The notes beneath the pieces are model-generated. The model saw nothing but the letters and a program-made list of their open reading frames with translations, was not told where the DNA came from and ran no database searches. Of a DNA stretch of 64,000 nucleotides, positions 8,886 to 18,581 are shown one piece after another. The first letter of the stretch is position 1; each line of letters opens with the position of its first letter. This DNA is from Phenylobacterium deserti (GTDB lineage Bacteria; Pseudomonadota; Alphaproteobacteria; Caulobacterales; Caulobacteraceae). The stretch lies in assembly GCF_003254705.1 (NCBI RefSeq), contig NZ_QFYR01000004.1:1-64000 (forward strand). The letters run 5' to 3'. The position numbers were made by a program, and so were the translations under genes.

Positions 8886-10040
8886 CTAGACCAGCGAGCC
8901 TTTGCCGCTGGTAACTTCCGAGTAGCGGTGCACCCGCACGGATTGGACGAGGCCGAAGCCGATCATCACGGTCAGCATGACGGTGCCGCCATAGGACAGC
9001 ATCGGCATGGGCACGCCCACGACGGGCGCCAGGCCCATGACCATCGCGCCGTTGATCAGCACGTAGAGGGTGAAGGTCGCCATGACCCCGGCGGCCGCCA
9101 GCCGGCCGAAGTGGCTGTGGCTCACGTAGGCGGTGCGCAGCCCCATGAAGATGACGGCGGCGTAGAAGGCCAGCACCGTCACGCAGCCGACGAAGCCGAA
9201 CTCCTCCGCCAGGGTGGCGAAGATGAAGTCGGTTTGCTTTTCCGGCAGGAAGTTGAGCTGGCTCTGCGAGCCGAGACCATAGCCCTTGCCCAGCAGGCCG
9301 CCCGACCCCAGCGCGATCATGGATTGAAGGATGTGGTAGCCGGAGCCGGACGGGTCGTTTTCCGGGTCCAGGAAGGTCAGCACGCGCTTGCGCTGATAGT
9401 CGTGCATCACGAACATCACGAAGGGCGGGATGGCCACCAGGGCGGCCGTGATGCCGGCGATGATGATCCGCCAGGACAGGCCCGCCAGGACGACGATCGC
9501 CGCGCCGGTCATGGCGATCAGCATGGCGGTGCCCAGGTCAGGTTGGTGCGCCACCAGCAGCACCGGCACCCCGATCATGGCGGCCGGCACGAGCAGCCAC
9601 CAGGACAGCCGCGCCCGGTCGGCCGAAGCGCCATGGTAGTAGCGGGCCAGAGCCAGCACGATCCCGAGCTTCATCACCTCGGACGGCTGGAAGCTGAAGC
9701 CGCCCACCGAGAGCCAGCGTTGGGCGCCGAGGCGCACGTCCCCGACGGCTTCCACGGCCAGCAGCAGCAGGAGCCCGAGCCCATAGATCGGGTAAGCCAG
9801 GGCGAACCAGACACGCAGGTCGACCATCGCCAGCATGATCATCATGGCGAAGCACAGGCCGAAGCGAGCCAGGTGCTTGGCCGCCCACGGATCCCAAGAT
9901 GAGCCCGCGATGGAGAACAGCATCAGGGCGCCGGAGCCGGCGATCAGAAAGAGGGTCAGGCCGAAGACCCAATCCACTTCGCCGAACTTGACGATAAGCC
10001 GGTCGCGTTCGCCGGGGCGAGTGAGCGCCGAAACGGTCAT
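8886..10040 (-). CDS. rodA: SEDS peptidoglycan polymerase RodA
   Basis: A 384-residue polytopic SEDS protein that polymerises lipid II during cell elongation together with PBP2. Ten or so TM helices are visible. Typical SEDS segments include LVAHQPDLGTAMLIAMTG, FLDPENDPSGSGYHILQSMIALGSGGLLGKGYG, QTDFIFATLAEEFGFVG and APVVGVPMPMLSYGGT. The ATG at 10040 overlaps the stop of the upstream PBP2 gene as ATGA, implying translational coupling. The frame stays open into that gene, but the extra residues are not RodA-like. Last gene of the mre operon. Confidence 0.95.
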   Translation of the reverse strand: MTVSALTRPGERDRLIVKFGEVDWVFGLTLFLIAGSGALMLFSIAGSSWDPWAAKHLARFGLCFAMMIMLAMVDLRVWFALAYPIYGLGLLLLLAVEAVGDVRLGAQRWLSVGGFSFQPSEVMKLGIVLALARYYHGASADRARLSWWLLVPAAMIGVPVLLVAHQPDLGTAMLIAMTGAAIVVLAGLSWRIIIAGITAALVAIPPFVMFVMHDYQRKRVLTFLDPENDPSGSGYHILQSMIALGSGGLLGKGYGLGSQSQLNFLPEKQTDFIFATLAEEFGFVGCVTVLAFYAAVIFMGLRTAYVSHSHFGRLAAAGVMATFTLYVLINGAMVMGLAPVVGVPMPMLSYGGTVMLTVMIGFGLVQSVRVHRYSEVTSGKGSLV

Positions 10041-12052
10041 GTGGGAACACCTGGAGGCGTGTTGGAGGCCGGCGCGGCGGCCGGCGTAAGCTGGGGCGGA
10101 CCCGGCGCGTTGATGGTCTCGTCCGGCACGCTTTCGCCGATCTCTGGCGCGATCTCCGGCATGGGCATCGGCTTTTCGATACGCGCGCGGATCTCCGGAT
10201 CCTTGAGCAGCGCCGTGCGCATGATCTCGCGCGCCCGGGGCGCGGCGGCGGTGGAGCCGCCCATGCCGTGCTGAACCACCACGGCCAGGGCGTAGCGCGG
10301 CTGATCGAGGGGGGCGAAGGCGACGAACAGGCCGTGGTCGCGCAGCCGCCACGGACCGCCCTTACCGCGATTGCCGCCCTTGTCGTAGTTGCGCACCTGC
10401 GCCGTACCGGTCTTGCCGGCCATCAGGATGTCGCCGAGGCCGAGCTGACTGGCGCGGAAGGCGGTGCCGCCGGCTTCGGTCACCGCGGCCATGCCCCCGC
10501 GGACGTATTCGATGTGTTCGGCCGCGAACGGCAGGTCCGGCACGGCGGCGCCGGAGGGCAGTTCCTGGCCGCCGATCGACTTGATTAGACGCGGGTTCAG
10601 GGCCTTGCGCCCGTTGGCCAAGCGCGCAGTCATGACGGCGAGCTGCAGGCAGTTGGTCTGCAGATAACCCTGGCCGATGCCGTAGCTGAGGTTTTCGCCG
10701 GGATACCAGATCTGCTCGGCGCGCGGGCGCTTACGGAAGTATCTGGCCTTCCACGCCTGATCGGGAACCGTGCCCTTCTTCTGGCCGCTGATGCCGATGT
10801 CGAAGAGCTGGCCCAAGCCGAACTCGCGGGCCACCTTGGCGATCCGGTCGGGCCCGATCCGCAGGGCCACGGAGTAGAAGTAGACGTCGCAGGAGTTCTT
10901 GATGGCGTCCCGCATGTTCTGCATGCCGTGGCCGCCCTTCTTGTGGCAGTGGAAATACCGCCCGCCGAAGTACATGCCGCCGCCGCAGCCCACGCGCCCT
11001 TCCGGGTCGATGCCGGCTTCCAGCGCGGCCAGAGCCGTCATGGTCTTGAAGGTGGAGCCGGGCGGATAGAGCCCCGACAGCGCCTTATCGAGCAGCGGCT
11101 TGCGCTCGTAGTTGGCGAGCTGGCGGTACTCCGCTCCGGTCAAGCCGCGCACGAACCGGTTGGCGTCGAAGCTGGGGGCCGAGGCCATGCAGATGATGTC
11201 GCCCGTGCGGCAGTCCATCATCACGGCCGCGCCGCTCTCCTCCCCGAAGACCTCCAGGGCGCGGTTCTGCACGTCCACGTCGAGGGTGAGCTGGATCTCC
11301 TTGCCAGGGATGGCCGGGATGTCGCCCTCGGTGTGGTGGCGCACCTCTCGCCCGTTGGCGTCCACTTCGACCTTCTGGGCGCCGGGACGACCGCGCAGGT
11401 CGAGATCGAAGGCCTTTTCGATGCCTTGCTTGCCGATCCGGAAACCCGGATGGAGCATGATCGGGTCGGCGTTCGGGCCTTCCGGCTTGATGTCTTCCTT
11501 GTTGACCTTGGCCACGTAGCCGATGACGTGGGCGAAGGCGCCGCCGTGCGGATAGACGCGAACCTCGCCCATGTCGGCGGTCACTCCGGGCATGGCCGGC
11601 GCGCGGACGTGGATGGCCGAGAACTGTTCCCAGCTCATGTCCTCCATGATCGACACCGGAGCGCGCTTGGGCGCGCGGGAGATCTCCCGCAGCAGCCGCT
11701 CGTGGCGGTCCTGGTCGATGGGCACGAAGTTGGCGAGCGTCTTGAGCGTGCCGTCGGTGTCGAGATCCTTGTCCCGGTGGACCAGCAGCCGGAAGTTCGG
11801 TCGATTGGCCGCCAGCACCGCGCCGTTGCGGTCGAGGATCAGGCCGCGCGGCGGCGGCACCAGCTTGAAGTTGAACTGGTTGGAGACCGCCATCTTCTCG
11901 TAGCGCTGGGTCTGCGCCAGCTGCAGATAGGCGAGCCGCCCGGCCAGGGCCGTCAGCCCAAGGCCGGCGAAACCGCCCAGCATGAAGGCGCGGCGGTGGA
12001 ACTCGCCCTGCCGCTCGTTGACCTCTGCGAAGAAGATTGCCGGTTCAGCCAT
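10037..12052 (-). CDS. mrdA: Penicillin-binding protein 2, copy adjacent to rodA
   Basis: A 671-residue class B transpeptidase for lateral wall synthesis. An N-terminal TM lies at residues 23-45, followed by the dimerisation domain with LVPPPRGLILDRNG (64-77). The transpeptidase domain has STFK at 333-336 (Ser333 nucleophile), SCD at 387-389 and KTG at 547-549. The C-terminus is Pro-rich. It is the second of two tandem PBP2 genes: 57 bases separate it from the upstream copy, and by hand count 272 of the first 340 residues are identical between them. Divergence is greatest between SxxK and KTG. All catalytic motifs are intact, so it should be active. Confidence 0.94.
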   Translation of the reverse strand: MAEPAIFFAEVNERQGEFHRRAFMLGGFAGLGLTALAGRLAYLQLAQTQRYEKMAVSNQFNFKLVPPPRGLILDRNGAVLAANRPNFRLLVHRDKDLDTDGTLKTLANFVPIDQDRHERLLREISRAPKRAPVSIMEDMSWEQFSAIHVRAPAMPGVTADMGEVRVYPHGGAFAHVIGYVAKVNKEDIKPEGPNADPIMLHPGFRIGKQGIEKAFDLDLRGRPGAQKVEVDANGREVRHHTEGDIPAIPGKEIQLTLDVDVQNRALEVFGEESGAAVMMDCRTGDIICMASAPSFDANRFVRGLTGAEYRQLANYERKPLLDKALSGLYPPGSTFKTMTALAALEAGIDPEGRVGCGGGMYFGGRYFHCHKKGGHGMQNMRDAIKNSCDVYFYSVALRIGPDRIAKVAREFGLGQLFDIGISGQKKGTVPDQAWKARYFRKRPRAEQIWYPGENLSYGIGQGYLQTNCLQLAVMTARLANGRKALNPRLIKSIGGQELPSGAAVPDLPFAAEHIEYVRGGMAAVTEAGGTAFRASQLGLGDILMAGKTGTAQVRNYDKGGNRGKGGPWRLRDHGLFVAFAPLDQPRYALAVVVQHGMGGSTAAAPRAREIMRTALLKDPEIRARIEKPMPMPEIAPEIGESVPDETINAPGPPQLTPAAAPASNTPPGVPT

Positions 12053-12109
12053 TGCGCCCCAACCCTGGCGAAGAAGCCGTCCCGAGCCAATGCGGCATGA
12101 AGGCGGCGA

Positions 12110-14074
12110 TCATGCGAGCCCTCCCGTCGGGCCAGGCGCGATCACCGTGGGCGGCTCGGGAATGCGATCACTGTCGCTGGGATCGTCGGGGATCTGCGGC
12201 ATCGGCATGGGTTTTTCGACGCGCGCCCGGATCTCCGGATCCTTGAGCAGGGTGGTGCGCATGATCTCGCGGGCGCGGGGCGCGGCCGCCGCGCCGCCAA
12301 AGCCGCCGTGCTCGATCAGCACGCTGATGGCGTAGCGGGGATCGTCATAGGGCGCATAGGCGACGAACCAGGCGTGGTCGCGCAGATGCCAGGGTCCGGC
12401 GGTTCCGTGCACGCCGCGCCCGCCGTTGTAGTTGAAGCCCTGGGCCGTGCCGGTCTTGCCGGCCATCTTGATGTCGCCAAGCCCCATGTCGGCCGTGGCC
12501 TTGGCCGTGCCGATGGTGGTGACCGCCTTCATGGCATCGCGCACGAACTGGATATGCGCCTTGTCCACCGGCAGGTCGCCAAAAGCCGAGCCGACGGGCA
12601 GCTCCTTGCCGCCGATCGATTTGACGAGGCGCGGATGAAGCGCCTTTTCGCCGTTGGCCAGCCGCGCGGCCATGACGCACAGCTGCAGCGGGTTGAGATG
12701 GGTGTAGCCCTGCCCGATGCCGAAGGACGGCGTCTCGCCCGGATGCCACTTCGGGTCCTTCTTGAAGACCCGCTTCTTGTAGGCGGTGTCGGGCACGAGG
12801 CCCTTCTTCTGGCCGGGGATGCCGATGTCGAACAGATCGCCCAGGCCGAAGCGGCGGGCCATGTCGGCGATCTTGTCCGGCCCGACGAACAGGGCGCACT
12901 GGTAGAAGTAGATGTCGCAGGAGGTGGCGATGGCCGTGTGAAGGTCCTGGGCGCCGTGGTGCTCGTCGCAGTGCCAGACCCGTCCGCCCCAGGCCCAGGC
13001 CTTGTTGCAGACGTGAACCGTCTTGGGATCGTAGCCCGCCTCCAGCGCCGCGAGGGCGACCATGGTCTTGAAGGTCGAGCCCGGCGGATAGGTCGCGGTC
13101 AGCGCCTTGTTGAACAGCGGCTTGCGTTCGTAGTTGGCGAGCTGGCGGTACTCGGCGCCCGACAGGCCGCGGACGAAGCGGTTGGCGTCAAAGCTCGGCC
13201 CCGAGAACATGCACAGGATGTCGCCCGAGCGGCAGTCCATGACCACGGCCGCCCCGCTCTCGTCCCCGAACACCTCCATGGCGCGGTTCTGGATGTCGGC
13301 GTCCAGGGTGAGCTGGATCTCCTGGCCCGGAACGGCGGGGATGTCGCCCTGGGTGTCCTCGCGCACTTCGCGGCCGTTGGCGTCGACCTCGACCTTGTGC
13401 GCGCCGGGCTTGCCGCGCAGCTGCAGGTCGAAGGCTTTCTCCACGCCCTGGCGGCCGATGCGGAAGCCGGGATTGAGGAGGATGGGATCGGCGTTCGGCC
13501 CGACGGGCGCCAAGTCTTCCTTGTTGACCTTGGCCACGTAGCCGATGACGTGGGCGAAGGCGCCGCCGTGCGGATAGACCCGCACCTCGCCCATGTCGGC
13601 GGTGACGCCCGGCAGTTCCGGAATGCGCAGGTTGATGGCCGAGAACTGCTCCCAGCTCATGTCCTCCATCACCTGGACGGGGCTGCGCTTGGGGGCGTTG
13701 GAGATGTCCCGGAGCAGGCGCGCCTGGCGGCTGTCGTCGAGGGGCACGAACTCGGCGAGGGTGTGAAGAGTGGCCTGGGGATCAACGCCCTTGTCGCGGG
13801 CCACCAGCAGGCGGAAGTTCGGACGATTGGACGCCAGAACCACGCCGTTGCGGTCGAGGATCAGCCCGCGCGGCGGGGGCACCAGCTTGAAGTTGAACTG
13901 GTTGGATACGGCAAGCTTTTCGAACCGCGCCGTCTCCAGAAGCTGGAGGTAGGCCAGCCGCCCGGCCAGGCCCAGGACGCCCAGCCCTGCGACGCCGCCC
14001 ATCATGAAGGCGCGGCGGTGGAACTCGCCCTGCCGCTGGTTGACCTCTTCGAAGAAGATTGCCGGCTCGGCCAT
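12110..14074 (-). CDS. mrdA: Penicillin-binding protein 2, copy adjacent to mreD
   Basis: A 654-residue class B PBP, upstream member of the tandem pair and in the usual place directly after mreD (10-base gap). TM at about 23-45; STFK at 333-336, SCD at 385-387, KTG at 540-542. It shares the MAEPAIFF N-terminus and the RAREIMRT-TLLKDPEIRAR C-terminal segment with its neighbour. It differs from that copy in the 340-460 region, including a shorter insertion before the WHPGE segment. Either copy may be the housekeeping RodA partner: operon order favours this one next to mreD, while translational coupling favours the other with RodA. Confidence 0.94.
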   Translation of the reverse strand: MAEPAIFFEEVNQRQGEFHRRAFMMGGVAGLGVLGLAGRLAYLQLLETARFEKLAVSNQFNFKLVPPPRGLILDRNGVVLASNRPNFRLLVARDKGVDPQATLHTLAEFVPLDDSRQARLLRDISNAPKRSPVQVMEDMSWEQFSAINLRIPELPGVTADMGEVRVYPHGGAFAHVIGYVAKVNKEDLAPVGPNADPILLNPGFRIGRQGVEKAFDLQLRGKPGAHKVEVDANGREVREDTQGDIPAVPGQEIQLTLDADIQNRAMEVFGDESGAAVVMDCRSGDILCMFSGPSFDANRFVRGLSGAEYRQLANYERKPLFNKALTATYPPGSTFKTMVALAALEAGYDPKTVHVCNKAWAWGGRVWHCDEHHGAQDLHTAIATSCDIYFYQCALFVGPDKIADMARRFGLGDLFDIGIPGQKKGLVPDTAYKKRVFKKDPKWHPGETPSFGIGQGYTHLNPLQLCVMAARLANGEKALHPRLVKSIGGKELPVGSAFGDLPVDKAHIQFVRDAMKAVTTIGTAKATADMGLGDIKMAGKTGTAQGFNYNGGRGVHGTAGPWHLRDHAWFVAYAPYDDPRYAISVLIEHGGFGGAAAAPRAREIMRTTLLKDPEIRARVEKPMPMPQIPDDPSDSDRIPEPPTVIAPGPTGGLA

Positions 14075-14084
14075 GGCTGTGCGC

Positions 14085-14594
14085 CTAACGGAACCTCACG
14101 TCCGCATCCTCGTACATGTCGATCAGGCGGTGCGCGAACGGATAGAGGATGATGGTGGCCAGGAACTGCCAGGCCACGGAAACGAGGCTGGGGGCGGCCT
14201 TGGCGTGCATCATCACGAACAGGTAGCCCGCGGCCATCGCAGCGCCGGTGACGATGGCGTACCAGGCCCAGAGCATGACGCGGCTCTGGCCGGCCATCAT
14301 GTTCCGGCCGCCCAGGACCATGCCGTAGGCCAGCAGGAAGCACATGGCCCACAGGCCCATGCGACCGCCCCAGAAGATGTCGCAGAACAGGCCGATCAGC
14401 AGCACGCTCATCGGCGCCAGGACCGAGGGGCGGATCACCGCCCAGGCGAACACCACCGGCATGGCGAACAAGGGCTCAGGCAGCTGAAGCCCGAAAACCC
14501 GCAGCGGCACGCCGAACAGGACCGTCGCTCCGAGGACCTGCAGCAGCGGGATGCCTAACCAGCGCCAGGGCTCGAGCGAACGGGCGGCGCTCAA
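14085..14594 (-). CDS. mreD: Rod shape-determining protein MreD
   Basis: A 169-residue polytopic inner-membrane protein with five or six hydrophobic segments (for example LFAMPVVFAWAVIRPSVLAP and IGLFCDIFWGGRMGLWAMCFLLAYG). Position between mreC and mrdA and the conserved G-L-x-D-x-x-W-G pattern identify MreD. Its start overlaps the mreC stop by ATGA, so translation is probably coupled. MreD is the least conserved elongasome subunit, so identification leans partly on context. Confidence 0.9.
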   Translation of the reverse strand: MSAARSLEPWRWLGIPLLQVLGATVLFGVPLRVFGLQLPEPLFAMPVVFAWAVIRPSVLAPMSVLLIGLFCDIFWGGRMGLWAMCFLLAYGMVLGGRNMMAGQSRVMLWAWYAIVTGAAMAAGYLFVMMHAKAAPSLVSVAWQFLATIILYPFAHRLIDMYEDADVRFR

Positions 14595-15865
14595 TGGGGC
14601 GGCTCCTCAGCCGGAGCGGCGGCGGGCCTCGGCGTTGCGGGACGCGCGGCGGCGCCGGTGCTTGCGGCCGGCGGACGCGAGGCGGCGGGGCGCGGGGCGC
14701 CGGATGTGGTCGCAGCTGGACGCGGGGCGGCAGGACGGGCCGTGGCGGCCGAGCCGGAGGCCGCGCCTGCCGCCGGACGGGTCGGCGCCGGCGCAGCGGT
14801 GCGCGGGGCGGGCTGGGCGCCTGCGGCGGCCGGAGGGCGCGGCGCAGGCGTTGCGGCGCCGGCAGCGGGCGCGGCCGATCCGGCCGCCGCGGGCGGAACC
14901 GCGCCGGGGGCCGTTCCCGGCTGGGCCGCGGTGGGACCCACGACGGTGGGCGCGATGATGGTCGGCGCGCCAGGCGTCGGCGGGGGAACCGGCATCTGGT
15001 CCAGCTCGGCGCGGTTCACGATGGTGGTGAAGTCGTCGAACAGCAGGATGCGCACGAAGTCGATGGCGGCGCGGTCGGCGGCGAGCACCACCCGCCACTT
15101 GTTGTCGAGCCCCTTGACCACCACGCCCACCGGCAGGCCGCGAGGCATGACGCCGCCGTCGCCGGAGGTGAGGACGCGGTCGCCTTCCTTCACCGGATCC
15201 TGGCCGCGCAGGTACTCCAGGCGCGGGTTCGGTCCGCCGTCGCCCGTCAGGATGGCGCGGGCGTTGGTGCGGTCGATCATCACCGGGGTGCGCGACGCGA
15301 CGTCGGTGAGCATGAGCACGCGGCTGGCGCCGTTGCTGATGCCGATCACCCGGCCCACGAGGCCGTTCTCGCTCATCACCGGGTGGCCGACCTTGACGCC
15401 CTTTTCTCGACCGGCGTTGGCCAGGCGGGTGTTGGCGAACGGTCCGCGGCTGTCGGTGACGATGCGCGCCGCGACCATGGGGATCGGCGGGTCGGTCTTC
15501 AGCCCCAGCAGGGTGCGATAGCGCTCGTTCTCGTCCTTGAGCGCGGTGGCGACGTCCCGCCACTGGCGCATCTCCTTGAGCTCCGCCTTGAGGCGGCGGT
15601 TCTCGGAGACGGCGAAGAAGTAGCCGCCGATGCTCTGCACGCCGGCGCCCGTCCAGCGGCCGGGGGCGGACAGCACGTCGCCCACCGGCGCCAGCACGCC
15701 GTCGCTCATCGAGCGGGTCGCGCCATAGGCTTCCGCCCGGAAGGTCTCGCGCCGGTCCGAGACGACCAGCGCAATGGCCACGATCGCAGCCACGACCAGC
15801 GCCACAGCCGCCGTCCAGGTCAGCGGGACCTTGAGCTCACCGAACTGGCTGTCCCGTAAGGACAT
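14591..15865 (-). CDS. mreC: Rod shape-determining protein MreC with long Ala/Pro-rich tail
   Basis: A 424-residue bitopic protein that scaffolds the elongasome in the periplasm. A TM lies at about 15-36, a coiled coil at 80-118 (ENRRLKAELKEMRQWRDVA), and then the MreC beta-barrel domain with VMSENGLVGRVIGISNGASRVLML and LTSGDGGVMPRGLPVG. Family members are usually around 280-300 residues. From about residue 285 this one carries some 140 residues almost entirely of Ala, Pro, Thr, Gly and Arg, likely a disordered periplasmic tail. The core is complete. The gene is 70 bases downstream of mreB. Confidence 0.94.
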   Translation of the reverse strand: MSLRDSQFGELKVPLTWTAAVALVVAAIVAIALVVSDRRETFRAEAYGATRSMSDGVLAPVGDVLSAPGRWTGAGVQSIGGYFFAVSENRRLKAELKEMRQWRDVATALKDENERYRTLLGLKTDPPIPMVAARIVTDSRGPFANTRLANAGREKGVKVGHPVMSENGLVGRVIGISNGASRVLMLTDVASRTPVMIDRTNARAILTGDGGPNPRLEYLRGQDPVKEGDRVLTSGDGGVMPRGLPVGVVVKGLDNKWRVVLAADRAAIDFVRILLFDDFTTIVNRAELDQMPVPPPTPGAPTIIAPTVVGPTAAQPGTAPGAVPPAAAGSAAPAAGAATPAPRPPAAAGAQPAPRTAAPAPTRPAAGAASGSAATARPAAPRPAATTSGAPRPAASRPPAASTGAAARPATPRPAAAPAEEPPH

Positions 15866-15935
15866 CTAACTCACCGCCCCCCGCGGCATCGAACAGCCCC
15901 CGCCGCCCCGAACCCGCGCGCTTGCGCCGGGGTTT

Positions 15936-17066
<1,131 letters not shown>

Positions 17067-17209
17067 CTACGTTCTTGCTGGCGGGCGTGACTGTCCCTCT
17101 GCCCTGCCCCACGGGCGAATTCAAGGACCAATCGGCCCGCTGCGCTTTCGCGTCGCGCGCGAGAATTAAGCTTGAGCTGCGCCTTAGGATCGCCGCGACT
17201 CGGCGCCCA

Positions 17210-17920
17210 TCAGCCCTCGCCGAATACCAACCTTTGCGCGAGGGGGTCGCGCAGCACCTGCGAAGGGGCGCCGGCGAGACGCACAACTCCGTTGTCCAAC
17301 AAGGCGATACTGTCGGCGAGCCGCTCAACTTCCTCGACGTCGTGGGTCACCAGCAGCATGGGGATCGCGAGGCCCTGGTGAAGCTCGGCGATCTGCGCCT
17401 GCAGGCTTGCGCGGGTGCGACGATCCACCGCCGAGAAGGGCTCGTCCAACAAAAGCACCTGCGGCTCGCGCGCCAGGGCCCGGGCGATGGCCACCCTTTG
17501 CCGCTGGCCGCCGGACAGCGCGGACGGCTTGCGCCCTTCGAGTCCCTGCAGATGCACGCGGGTCAGGAGCTCGGCCGCGCGGGCGGCGCGCTCGGCTTTC
17601 GGATGGTGGCCCATGGCCAGGGCGACATTCTGCAGGGCCGTGAGGTGGGGGAACAGGGCGTGTTCCTGGAACACCAGGCCGACGCGCCGGCGGTGCGGGG
17701 CGAGGTTCACGCCTGAGGCCTTGTCGAACCAGGTCGAGTCGCCGCAGCGGACATGGCCGGCGCCCAGCGGATGAAGGCCGGCGATGGCGCGCAGCAGCGT
17801 CGTCTTGCCCGCGCCCGACGGGCCGACCACGCCCAGCAGTTCCCCCGGCGCGCAGGAGAGCTCGAGCTCGAGCGGAATGGGCGCGGTCTCCCGCAGCTGG
17901 ACGTCGAGACCGTCAGCCAT
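17210..17920 (-). CDS. modC: Molybdate ABC transporter ATP-binding protein, short form
   Basis: A 236-residue ATPase with Walker A GPSGAGKTT (about residues 33-41), Q-loop FQEHALFP, signature LSGGQRQR, Walker B VLLLDEPFSA and H-loop THD. It is the third gene of a modA-modB-modC unit, overlapping modB by 8 bases, which is the main reason for the molybdate assignment. Classical ModC is about 350 residues with a C-terminal Mop/TOBE domain; this one stops right after the ATPase core, so regulation by that domain is absent. A sulfate or tungstate substrate cannot be excluded. Confidence 0.85.
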   Translation of the reverse strand: MADGLDVQLRETAPIPLELELSCAPGELLGVVGPSGAGKTTLLRAIAGLHPLGAGHVRCGDSTWFDKASGVNLAPHRRRVGLVFQEHALFPHLTALQNVALAMGHHPKAERAARAAELLTRVHLQGLEGRKPSALSGGQRQRVAIARALAREPQVLLLDEPFSAVDRRTRASLQAQIAELHQGLAIPMLLVTHDVEEVERLADSIALLDNGVVRLAGAPSQVLRDPLAQRLVFGEG

Positions 17921-18581
17921 GGCGGCGGCCGACCCGACCCGTTGCGCCGTAGGCGGCGGCGATGGCCACGACGGAGACGCCCAGCAGTACGGCGCTCATC
18001 ACCCCGGCAGCCTGGGTGTCGAAGGCCTGGGTGCGATCGTAGACGGACAGCGCCAGGGTGCGGGTCTCACCCGGAATGGAGCCGCCGACCATCAGCACGA
18101 CGCCGAACTCACCCATGGTGTGGGCGAAGGTCAGGGCGAAGGCGGACAGCACGCCGGGCCAGGCAAGGGGCAACTCCACCGCCCAGAAGGTGCGCCAGGG
18201 AGACAGGCCGCTGACCCACGCGGCCGGCCGCACGTCGGTCGGAAGGGCCTCGAAGGCCCGCTGCATCGGCTGCACGGCGAACGGCAGGTTGAAGATCACC
18301 GAAGCGGCGAGCAGCCCTTCGAAACTAAAGGCCAGGGGATGGCCGAACAGGCGCGTCCAGACCGCACCTAGGGGCGAGGCGCCGCCCATCAGCGTAAGCA
18401 GATAGAAGCCCAGCACCGTGGGCGGCAGCACCAGGGGCGCTGCGACCAGCGCTTCGACGAGGCCCCGCGCCGGCACGCGTCGGAACGCCAGGGTGCGGGC
18501 GAGAAGCAGGCCCGCGGGAAGCAGCACGGCCGCCGTCCAGGCGGCGAGCTTCAGCGAGACGGCGAAGGCGTCCCAATCCAT
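17913..18581 (-). CDS. modB: Molybdate ABC transporter permease
   Basis: A 222-residue inner-membrane permease with five to six TM segments and the binding-protein-dependent transport signature EALPTDVRPAAWVSGLSPWRTF (EAA loop), preceded by FNLPFAVQPMQRAFE. The LPPTVLGFYLL and AHTMGEFGVVLMVGGSIPGETRTL segments are typical of ModB. Its ATG overlaps the modA stop by one base (TGATG), and its end overlaps modC by 8 bases, indicating one coupled operon. Confidence 0.92.
   Translation of the reverse strand: MDWDAFAVSLKLAAWTAAVLLPAGLLLARTLAFRRVPARGLVEALVAAPLVLPPTVLGFYLLTLMGGASPLGAVWTRLFGHPLAFSFEGLLAASVIFNLPFAVQPMQRAFEALPTDVRPAAWVSGLSPWRTFWAVELPLAWPGVLSAFALTFAHTMGEFGVVLMVGGSIPGETRTLALSVYDRTQAFDTQAAGVMSAVLLGVSVVAIAAAYGATGRVGRRHG

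Noticed and set aside
12308..14152. A 614-codon plus-strand open frame opposite the second PBP2 gene
   Set aside because: It mirrors the high-GC third-position pattern of mrdA, is rich in Ala, Gly, His, Arg, Val and Asp without any domain, and the opposite strand is unmistakably PBP2.
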